Of a DNA stretch of 64,000 nucleotides, positions 55,816 to 64,000 are shown piece after piece. The position numbers and the translations under genes are program-made. The notes below the pieces were generated by a model, which worked only from the letters and a program-made list of their open reading frames with translations, was not told the DNA's origin and searched no databases. The DNA is from Golubevia sp. BC0850 (lineage: Eukaryota > Basidiomycota > Exobasidiomycetes > Golubeviales > Golubeviaceae): NCBI GenBank assembly GCA_012976225.1, contig JAAVVG010000003.1, positions 1 to 64,000 of the forward strand, in the 5' to 3' direction. The stretch's first letter is position 1. Each line of letters starts with the position of its first letter.

Positions 55816-58800
55816 CTACCTTTCCTGACTCCTTCTCTTTTTATTCTTCGGTGGTTCCACCTTTTGCTTTTCCTTTTTCCCTCCTTTCTGTCCTTTCTTC
55901 TCTCCACCTCTCTCTCCCGCCGGTACGATCCCACCGCTCTCCCAAGTCTCTTTCAACCAAGTTTTACAGTCCTCGATTTCCGTTGCCAGATCGGTTTCAG
56001 AAGAGGGAATTGTAGGTCTAGAGAATTGCCAGACGACGATGGCTTCTAAAATTCTCGTCGTCAATGGTCCAGGGTGGAATCCTAAAGTTTTAGTGATTTG
56101 ATGACCCTGTTTGGAAATGAAAAAAGAGAACATGAAATCAGATGTCTTCAAAGAGAGATAGTGAGAGAGAGAGTGTGAGTATGATTTGTTGGCTCCTCTG
56201 AGATACTCACATCCAATCTTCCTTTCTCTTCAGCCCTTTCAACCAATCGATTCTCTTGAACGTAGTTCCAGAATTGATTATATATTCTGACTACTTCTTC
56301 CGCCTTTCCTTGATCCATCTCTGGGATTTCGACATTTGAAGTTTGAGATCGATCCTGATCTTCAGTTGGAATCCAAAGGTTGACCAGGTCATGGATCAAG
56401 GAGAAAAGGATACCGATTGGAAGGAATTCCGAAGTGATACCAGGTCGAAGAAGGGGTTGTCGGAGTAGCATACCTGAGGGAATTGTGAAAAAGAAAAGAA
56501 AGAGAAGGAAAAAATCACCGTTAAGGTGGGATTCGGAAGAACAGAAAAACAACGAGCAACTTACCAACGGCGGCTTTCCTGACAACACCATCTCCCCAAA
56601 TCCCATCTCTCAAACTTTCCTTCTGAGGTGCGTGATCAAATTGGTCTAATGTGGGAGAAGAGAACAGGTCTATCGATTGATGAAGTGCTGAAACCGGATC
56701 TTTCGAAGCTCGATTTGCGAGCTGACGTTTCGATAAAAGGGGAACTACTACGAGTCAGCAGGAGCGCAAAAGAGAGGAATTCACCTCAAACTTGTGTGAA
56801 TCAAGAGCAAAGAATAACTGGGTGGAAGAAAGAAGACTCACTTTCAAACCATTCAAAACAATCTCCTCTGAAACCTTCTTCCATTTTTCAAGTCCATTTC
56901 CCTTTTTCTCAATGATCTCCAAATCCTTAACAGGAACCAAACTTGCAGCCAAAAAGAGTTTCCTTCTGATGTCAGCTTCCTTAAGAGGTATCAAAAGGGC
57001 TTGGGGAATTTTTTCAAGTAAAGAAATCGGGATTGGAGAAGTTGGAAGGGTTGATAGATTGGAGTTTGATGAATGTTGATCTAGATCAATTTGATCAGGT
57101 TGAGAGATAGACTTCCAACAAACATCTAAGATTCTAGCGAAAAATAATGCTACGATTTCGTTTTTTGGAGATGAGGGTTGATGGGTTTCGATCAGTTGAC
57201 CTGATTCGTTGATGGATTTTGAGGGCTTCATAAGTTTTCCTAAGGAAGGAGTTGAACCGAAGACTAATGAGAAAAGTTGAAGTTTGGAGAGTAGATGGAG
57301 AGAGAGTAGAGGATTTGGACCTGGTAGGAATCGAAGAAGCGAGAGATTAAAAATTAGTCGCGAAAAGAGACCTCTCACAAACCTGCCCGAAACTTTTTTC
57401 CCTTCTCTTTTTGGGCAAAATTTTGAGGGAAGAATTTCCAAGGGTTGATTACTCACCAGCTAACATTTTTTCAACCTCAATCCCAAACCTTTCCCTACTA
57501 ACTTTATTTGCCAAAGCCTCTTGAATTTTTTCCTTACCCTCTCCTTTTACCGTCAAAACGTCTACGATCTCTTTATCGAGTTCCCATCCCAATCGACTTG
57601 CAAATCTGACGCATCTTAAAACTCTAAGAGGATCTTCCAAAAAAGTTGTCATTGGTGAAAGGGGAGTTCTAATATGTCGAGTTTCAAGATCTGAAAGACC
57701 TTTTCCTGTCCAATCTTCTACTTTTCTGGTATGAACATTGTACAATAGAGCATTGATTGTTAGATCTCTTCGTTCTGCATCTTCTGAAGGGGTGCCGAAT
57801 GACTGGATGAAGGGAGAGGAGAGAGATGAGTGTCGATAGAGAAAAGAAGCCAGAGAATGAATGGAAAACCAAATGGAAGCGACAAACCTACCATCACAGG
57901 AATTCTACTTCCATCTTGATAAATCTCCTTTCTCAGATTGACAAAATCCAAACTCAAACCGAAAAGTGTTGCAGTGGCTGTTTCTAGAGATTTGGATTGC
58001 TCTGGGTTGGCTTCGATTTTACCAATTTTGGACATTGTGTTACCGACTTTGGTCTCCCCTTTCACCTCAGTCGAACTCTCTTGAATCTCAGAAGTAGAAT
58101 TTGAAGCTGTTGAAGAGGATTGAAACATAGGATCCGAAGCTAAATCACTTGACGTGAAATATGAAGATGAAAGATAAGATTGAAGGGATAAGGCGAAGGA
58201 ATGCCCCGTCATTGTTGAAAGTGAGATATCTATGTCATCTGATTCTGAAGACAGTAACTGAGAAGAAGGGAACAGAGGGGATGAGTGAGAAGGTGGGGTT
58301 GTTCTCAAGCAGCCTCTTCTGAAACTAGAAGATCATCAAATCCATCTCTCCTGGGCTTCGATTACACCGTTTCTGTCATTCACACATATTGAATTCCATC
58401 TGAACTACTTCTTTCATGCTTTGAGACTCCGTTTTGAAGACATGTTTCTGTCATGACTCACCTTATCTCTAACCCAACCTCCAGCCAACCTGGCTTGACA
58501 AACTAAACTCTCTTTAGTAGGTTCTCCACCTTTTTCATCTGGACAACCGAGTTCCAACCAATGACAGGTATCTTGTAATAGTTGACATAGAACCCTTTCG
58601 GTTGGGTTGAGTTGAATGGTTGGAATCCGATTGGAAGAAGAGGTTGTTGTCATTGAAACTTTTGAGAACGAGATTGGAAGAAAGATTGAAGATGATCCGA
58701 CAGATCTGCGAGAAGAAGTTGGTCTGAGAGTAGATGACGATCTTATGGAGGTAGACAGGTTGAGTCTAGAGTGGCGAGAAGAAAGTAAAGAGAGAGTGCA

Positions 58801-58875
58801 AGTGGAAGTGGAAGTGGAAGTGGAAGAATTGAAACTTCGAAAGCTGATTAGAGACAAGGTTCGATTTGAGATCAT
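55816..58875 (-). CDS. CCA1: CCA tRNA nucleotidyltransferase
   Basis: Seven exons: 58462-58875, 57892-58257, 57457-57802, 56785-57320, 56565-56721, 56211-56473 and 55816-56106; 790 residues. It adds CCA to tRNA 3' ends in nucleus, cytosol and mitochondria. Motif A is GGWVRDKLLSSESDDIDI (metal-binding D-x-D, with exon 1 ending at RDK), followed by GTPSEDAERRDLTINALLYN and LEDPLRVLRCVRFASRLGW (the nucleotide-selecting region). The C-terminus is lysine-rich. An Arg/Ser/Thr-rich N-terminus (MISNRTLSLISFRSF) before an internal Met at about residue 75 (MTTTSSSNRIPTI) fits the known dual-start use for mitochondrial and nuclear/cytosolic forms. An extra Ser/Thr insert follows motif A, making it longer than yeast Cca1 (546). 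Confidence 0.95.
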
Positions 58876-59153
58876 ACACTTGAACAGCTGTTATTGATTG
58901 ATTCTCCTTACTAGATTCTGTATTTGATTTGAATCAGCAGCTTTGAATTGAATCCATTGAAATGGTGTTCAGGTCGAGAGAATAACACTTTTAGGCTGGA
59001 AGATCCTTCTTCTCCCACATCAGCTCAACCACAACCCATCAGCTCTTTTTGCTTTTGCTCTCCATTAGCTTTGCTTTCTTCTTCCTTTTTACTCTTTTCT
59101 CTGTAAATCAGGAAATAGAAGACGGAAGGGAGGGAGGAGCTAAGCAGGAGAGA
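58876..59153. promoter_or_regulatory. divergent upstream region of CCA1 and the 1,062-residue gene
   Basis: 278 bp between the first start codon of CCA1 and the start of the next gene, both likely encoding mitochondrial proteins. No factor site is assigned. Confidence 0.35.
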
Positions 59154-62100
59154 ATGAACCCAGTAGCAGCAAGAAAGTTAACAGCTGCTTGCAATCCTCC
59201 AGTCTTAAGCTTTCTATGTCCAATCCTATTCAATACCAATTCCAAAAGAATAACTAAAAGCAGACGAGTGAAGCTATTAAGTACTTCAACTTCAACTAGA
59301 GTTACCTCGGATCCTCAACCTTCATCTTCTTCTTGTTCAGATTCAACCACTACCGCTTCCTCCCGACAGAGACAGGTTTGGGATAGACCGAGGCAAACTC
59401 AAACATCAAGATCTCAATTCATTAGCCTCAAGGGAAAAGAGAGAGAAGTACAGGTTCAGACAGAACCTCCGAATCACCAACCTACTCCTTCCACTTCTTC
59501 CTCTTCTTCGAATCATCCTCAACGATTCAGCAACAATCATAGTGCTGCTTCCACTTCCACCACTTCATCAAATTCAAACCCAGAGCCTGAAGATCTTTCA
59601 ATTCGGATAGGTGGATCAGGTCAAGGGGAAGAGCAAATCTCAGCTCCTCGGAGTCAATCACACAGATGGAAGGAATCAGATTCAATCAGTACGTCTTCTT
59701 TCGATCCAGATCTCAATTCTAGTGATTCTTGGCGAAGTCCTAGCTTTCAATATGACTCTCTATCAGAATTGAAAGCCAAACAGAAGGAAAGAAGCTTGTC
59801 TGAAACAGAAGTGATAGAAGTAGATCAATCTCTTCTGCCCAAAATCTTCAAAACAACCTTCACGAAACTCCAAACCTATCATTCTCAACTCTCAATTCCT
59901 CAACTCTATTTCTTGACTGCTTTGAAGCTCAAACTCGATCCTAAGTTTACCAAGTTATCTCCAAGTCCAGATAGAAATGAGAGGAACTCGAAAACCACTT
60001 CTGATTTATGGAGGTTTTTCAATCAGTCTTTAACTGACGATGATGCTTTTATTACTTTAAGAACTGAATTCAAAGAATTCGAACATGGCGATGAGGATCA
60101 ATCTTTGGGTTTACCTGTGGAGATTTCAGTCGAAGCTTGGGAAATGGTTTTGAAATCAAGTTATCATTCTAGAGATCTAAGAAATTTAAAATTGTTTAGT
60201 AAAAAAGCTGAGAGATGGGAGAAGAAAAGATTTCAATTCCAAAGGAATCAAGAAAGATTTAGGTTGAGAAATCTAACTCGGAATTTACAGCTCTCCATAG
60301 CTTCAAAAGAAGGAAATTTAGAATTTTTGAAGGGAGAAAGTTTTAGAATGGAAGTCGAAAGTCGGTCTTCAATTCCTGTTCCAAGTCCAAGTTCAAGAAT
60401 GAAAGAAGCTGGTTCTGGGATTGGGATCTTTGACTCTGAAGTTGCTTTTCAATGGAATGCAATCTTGGGGATTAGAGAAAGAGATTGGGCTTCAAGTTTC
60501 AATTTCGGAAAAAAAGTTGAAGATCGGAAATCTAAAGAAAGACAGAGTTTGAGAGAAATCCAACTTGATGAAGAAGAGAGAATGAGAGAAGAAGGAGAAG
60601 TCGAGATGGAGATAGATCTTTGGGGTAGAGAAAAGGAGAAGCCTTCGATTTTGGGAAAACCTTTACCTTTACCTTCAACTACTAGGTTTCCGAAATTAAG
60701 TAGAAGTAGAGAAAGTCTGGAGGTTCAGTTGAGGACTTCAAGAGGTCAGGCTTTGAGAATCAAACCCAAGAAGGGAGATCTAGAAGAAGGTTTAGAGAAC
60801 TTGTCAAAGAGAGATAGGGAACGATTGAATGGGATTAGAAATGAAAAAGAGAAGAGTAAAGAAGGAATTTATGATCCTCATTCGAAAATTAGAGAAGGAG
60901 AGAAAGGAGATTTGGAATTTGTTGGGAAAATGTTTGGGAGTTGGTTGAACGAGAGAGGAAGGATTGTTTCTGTGAAATCAAATCACGAAGTCAAAAGAGC
61001 TTTAGAATCCAATCAAGATGTTCTTCAATCTAAAGTTCTTAAGTCAAAAGCAAGTTCAAGTTCAAACCTTGTTCCAGAATCTCAATTTCCAATTTCTAGG
61101 AGATCAACCAATTCATCTTTACCTCCCTCTTGGCTTTTACTTTCAATTCTCAAAAATCATGTCAAAAAAGGTGAAGCGAAAGAGGCTGAAGATTTAGTTT
61201 TCAATTATTTGAAGGCTTTGACCACAGACTTTGATCATTCTCAACCTCGAGAAGAAGTTCTGGAAAATAGATCAACAAATCATCCCGTTACTAAACCTGA
61301 TCTTCCAATTTCTGGAGATATTCTTCTGAACTTAGTCTTAAGAGCTAGGATTTGGGAAGAAGAAGCTGGAGTATCAGGATCGGAAGAAGGAGAAATCGGA
61401 TCTAGAAATGGAAATTTAGGGTTCGAGAAATGTTTAGAGACTTTCGAGAAGCTGGGAGGTGAGAGAGGAGGCAGGTTCAAAAGAGAAGTCGACAGTCGGA
61501 TTAGAGAGTGGAAAACTCAGGATTCAGTTCAAGTTCAGGATCAAGAAGAATTTCAAGATCAAATTCCAGTTCCATCCAATTCAAGCTCAAGTGTCTCACT
61601 CCAACCAACTGAGAACTCTATTCTCATCTTGTTGAACTCTTTAAATCGAAGATATAGAAGAGTTAGAATTGGGTTGGATTTGATCTCTTCTTTTGAGAAG
61701 GTATGGCCTGGAAGGTTTTCGAGTTGCAGCTCAAATTCAAGCCTCTTGGAAGATCAATCAAATCTCTCAGTTCTAAATTCTCCGCTCCTAGGAAATGGTA
61801 AAATCTTTCGAATCCTCTTGAGATGGGTTCTAACCTCTCTAGAAAAGGATTCGCGAAAAGACAAATTCATCCAAGAGATCTTGAAACTTTCGAAAGCTTG
61901 GAGAAGAGGTAGAGAAATGGAATTAGGTCTCAATCTTACATTAAATCCAACTTCGAATCTTAAGCACACTTCTTCGATTCTGCAACCTCAATTGCAAAGA
62001 AAAGAATTCTTCGGTCCGATGAAAGAATCAAGAGCAGATAACTTCAGATGGGAAACCTTTGGAATGGAGAAATGGGCTGGAAGGGAAAGGAAATTGTGGA

Positions 62101-62342
62101 TTGGAATTGAGAAGAAATTGATCGAGAGAGAAGTTGAGAAGGAGAGAAAAGAGAAAGAGAGGAAGAGAATCAAGTTTTTTGGAGAGCAAGAAGCAATGAA
62201 GAGGAGAGGGAAGTCGGTGAAAGTTGAACAGATGAGAGAGGAAAGGGAGGAGAGGGAGCCGATGTGGGAAAGGGAACAGGATGTTCACGAGATGAGGAAG
62301 AATGAAATTGAAAATTTGGGAATGGAATTCGGAAGGGGCTAA
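59154..62342 (+). CDS. probable mitochondrial helical-repeat (PPR-like) protein
   Basis: A single exon of 1,062 residues from the first ATG of the frame; the open frame reaches further upstream but without ATG. The N-terminus (MNPVAARKLTAACNPP, later KRITKSRRVKLLSTSTSTR) is basic and hydroxylated, as in mitochondrial presequences. After a disordered Ser-rich part come amphipathic helix pairs spaced like PPR or related repeats: LPKIFKTTFTKLQTYHSQL, SVEAWEMVLKSSYHSRDLRN, PPSWLLLSILKNHVKKGEAK, EAEDLVFNYLKALT, DILLNLVLRARIWEEE, ILILLNSLNRRYRRVRIGLD. The last 60 residues are a highly charged coil. No enzyme motif is visible. Expected role is mitochondrial RNA metabolism or translation, by inference only. 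Confidence 0.7.
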   Translation: MNPVAARKLTAACNPPVLSFLCPILFNTNSKRITKSRRVKLLSTSTSTRVTSDPQPSSSSCSDSTTTASSRQRQVWDRPRQTQTSRSQFISLKGKEREVQVQTEPPNHQPTPSTSSSSSNHPQRFSNNHSAASTSTTSSNSNPEPEDLSIRIGGSGQGEEQISAPRSQSHRWKESDSISTSSFDPDLNSSDSWRSPSFQYDSLSELKAKQKERSLSETEVIEVDQSLLPKIFKTTFTKLQTYHSQLSIPQLYFLTALKLKLDPKFTKLSPSPDRNERNSKTTSDLWRFFNQSLTDDDAFITLRTEFKEFEHGDEDQSLGLPVEISVEAWEMVLKSSYHSRDLRNLKLFSKKAERWEKKRFQFQRNQERFRLRNLTRNLQLSIASKEGNLEFLKGESFRMEVESRSSIPVPSPSSRMKEAGSGIGIFDSEVAFQWNAILGIRERDWASSFNFGKKVEDRKSKERQSLREIQLDEEERMREEGEVEMEIDLWGREKEKPSILGKPLPLPSTTRFPKLSRSRESLEVQLRTSRGQALRIKPKKGDLEEGLENLSKRDRERLNGIRNEKEKSKEGIYDPHSKIREGEKGDLEFVGKMFGSWLNERGRIVSVKSNHEVKRALESNQDVLQSKVLKSKASSSSNLVPESQFPISRRSTNSSLPPSWLLLSILKNHVKKGEAKEAEDLVFNYLKALTTDFDHSQPREEVLENRSTNHPVTKPDLPISGDILLNLVLRARIWEEEAGVSGSEEGEIGSRNGNLGFEKCLETFEKLGGERGGRFKREVDSRIREWKTQDSVQVQDQEEFQDQIPVPSNSSSSVSLQPTENSILILLNSLNRRYRRVRIGLDLISSFEKVWPGRFSSCSSNSSLLEDQSNLSVLNSPLLGNGKIFRILLRWVLTSLEKDSRKDKFIQEILKLSKAWRRGREMELGLNLTLNPTSNLKHTSSILQPQLQRKEFFGPMKESRADNFRWETFGMEKWAGRERKLWIGIEKKLIEREVEKERKEKERKRIKFFGEQEAMKRRGKSVKVEQMREEREEREPMWEREQDVHEMRKNEIENLGMEFGRG

Positions 62343-62857
62343 TGGGAATGCAAAATGGAGTTCGGGTGGGGGATGGGGAAGATCTCAAGAAGAGAAATTA
62401 ATTTGAATCATCAGTCTAATCAATTTCCATCAGGATTTTTTTTATTTCTTCTTTTTCTTTATCTGTTTGGAGTGATAGTCTCCGGTTTTCACGAGATGGA
62501 GATCTTGCTCGGGAAAACACCGTCATCCCCTTTGCTTCTTCGGAAAGGATCCGTTCTTTCTTTCCAAACCTCCTGAAGACTTGAACTTACACTTATACCC
62601 TCCAGTATTCAGTCAGACTCATTCAACTCAAACCCGAATCTTCAAGAACCAGCATCATCTGTTGAGTTACCAAGCTACAGATCTTCTCCTGTGGACCCTA
62701 GAATCTGGACACTCCCCTCCGCCTCTTCTTAACGACCTCTGACGACCATCATTCCATTCACTCATCAATATCTTAATATCAAATCTTCTCACTCACAATC
62801 TTCAATTCACGTACGGCCTTGAGAGATCTCAATCTCAATCTCAACAGCAAGAAACCA
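62343..62857. promoter_or_regulatory. upstream region of the lipase-like gene
   Basis: 515 bp. The right half is rich in TCATTCAACTCA-like words typical of a fungal 5' leader. No gene is seen. Confidence 0.35.
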
Positions 62858-64000
62858 ATGTCCAAATCAGCTGGAACTGATGATAAGAACAAATCCTCTG
62901 CTACGTCTACTTTGACAAGCGTCCCAGCAAGAGGTAGCTCTATCAAGTCATCTGCTATCGCTACAGATTCAAGTTCAAAAACAGCGGACCTCAATTCACC
63001 ACCTCCAACCTCTGATGATTCGACCACCACTACCACAGCCTCTAATCAGCAACAGATGATTCTATCTCAGCCTCTTCAGGAGAGCGAACAAGGTCTAGGT
63101 CTTAGTTTGCAAGTGAGATCGAATGGGGAAGGAAACCAGCAGAAGGAAGGTAGCTCAGGAATGGTTGGCAAGGTGGGAGCCATGGGAGTGAACACAAGCT
63201 CTGCTTTGGTCAAGTTCGCAACTGGTTCTAGTGAGTTCTGTCGCGGTCTATTTTGATATGTGATTATTTGATGGGTCTAGAATGGAGATCCAATGGGAGA
63301 AAACAGGCCGAGAGAATAGAGAATCACGATGATGACCCAGGAGACTTCCTCCCTTCAATTCTATCCCCTCCCACCCTCCCACCAGCTCTTCTACCGCCTC
63401 AGCTAGCGGAGATGGTGACTCAACTTGCTTGGTTAGCAAGGGTTTCACTCAAGACTACTTCTTTCTTCATAGAGTTAATCCTAGAGACAGCCAAGTACTC
63501 CACTGGATTCTCACTTGGAATCACTCGCAGAGCGCTTATCTCCGCTGTTGGAACTGCTAGAGCAATGCATGCCATTGCTGGAGGAGAGAATTGGGACGCT
63601 CAGAGTGCGGGAAAGGCTATCGAAGGAGCTGGTGGAACTAGAGGACTGGGGAGAGCCACGAAGTGAGTGTGGTCGGGACGTAAGAATAGAAGTCAGACAA
63701 TCAGTTCTCATCTCACCCTTTCCTCTCTATCACAGTCAAGCATTTCTCAACATCCTAGACAAATACACGGCAGTCGGAATCTATGTTATCCATCACACTT
63801 TTACGATGGCGGAGCTCTTCGCCATGTCTGGATTCTATCTAACTTCCTCTTCAATCAAAGCTGGAATCAGTGCGGCAGATGAATCGGTCAGAATGATAGA
63901 TGGAATCTTTGGTTCCAATGAGACTTCAAGAGCACTTTCAGGTTTCATCGGTTTGGTCAAGAGAGAACTTCATCCGGATTCAAATCCGGCGACCGGAGGA
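62858..64000 (+). CDS. N-terminal part of a probable class-3 (diacylglycerol-type) lipase, cut by the window end
   Basis: Exons 62858-63230, 63341-63662 and one from 63736 that runs off the window. The first exon is disordered (Ser/Thr-rich). Exon 2 has PPQLAEMVTQLAWLARVSLK, TTSFFIELILETAKYSTGFS and LGITRRALISAVGTARAMH. Exon 3 has LDKYTAVGIYVIHHTFTMAE, SIKAGISAADESVRMIDGIF and SNETSRALSGFIGLVKREL. I recognise this helical N-terminal region from fungal proteins annotated as Lipase_3/sn1-diacylglycerol-lipase-like, where the GxSxG hydrolase domain comes afterwards. That catalytic part lies beyond the window, so the call is unproven. Confidence 0.45.

Noticed and set aside
56785-56841. A donor GTGAGTC at 56841 inside CCA1 exon 4
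   Set aside because: Reading through gives FFALDSHKFE, which fits the family helix, and the next donor GTGAAT at 56784 pairs with a CAG acceptor and a CTGAC branch site in phase.
1-64000. tRNA, rRNA, CRISPR arrays, transposons or LTR elements
   Set aside because: I looked for tRNA B-box words, long direct or inverted repeats, target-site-flanked repeats and reverse transcriptase or transposase motifs, and saw none I could support by eye.

Overview
The window is nuclear DNA from an intron-rich fungus, most likely a basidiomycete. The evidence is short introns (mostly 40-100 nt) with strong GTGAGT/GTAAGT donors and CAG, TAG or AAG acceptors, dense gene packing, and protein types such as a Ras with the GDGGVGKT P-loop and [18 protein letters not shown] effector region seen in basidiomycete Ras2-type proteins. 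I cannot place it to genus. I saw no rRNA, tRNA, CRISPR array, transposon or provirus.

Left part (1-24 kb): a four-exon PD-(D/E)XK nuclease-like gene; a stretch with only coding fragments; a GCIP-like gene; RTF2 (replication fork/termination factor); CCT5 (chaperonin epsilon subunit) divergent from a neutral trehalase; the spliceosomal BCAS2/SPF27 gene divergent from RNA14 (mRNA 3'-end cleavage); and a kynurenine-formamidase-like hydrolase divergent from a protein that looks like the cryptic polo-box half of Plk4 without a kinase domain.

Middle (24-45 kb): a large mitochondrial PPR protein; a small secreted double-psi beta-barrel protein; a decayed TPR/F-box/LRR gene; the importin MTR10/TNPO3; a RAS GTPase with a 22-nt microexon between two long introns; ADE2 (AIR carboxylase); and an acetate/ammonium transporter of the GPR1/FUN34/YaaH family.

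Right part (45-64 kb): a 1,740-residue VPS9-domain Rab5-GEF-like protein divergent from a CENP-L/Fta1-like kinetochore candidate; two more decayed F-box-type loci; CCA1 (CCA-adding enzyme, probable dual start) divergent from a 1,062-residue probable mitochondrial helical-repeat protein; and the first exons of a probable class-3 lipase cut by the window end.

The genes do not form a pathway cluster. They are mostly housekeeping genes in a compact layout with several short shared promoters (92-280 bp) and short convergent 3' regions. The best leads are the kinase-less polo-box protein, the CENP-L candidate, the microexons (22 nt in RAS, 15 nt in CCT5, a 10-nt last exon in RTF2) and the scattered F-box pseudogenes. 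Exon boundaries were worked out by hand from splice signals, phase and family similarity. Unless stated, coding lengths divide by three across the joined exons.
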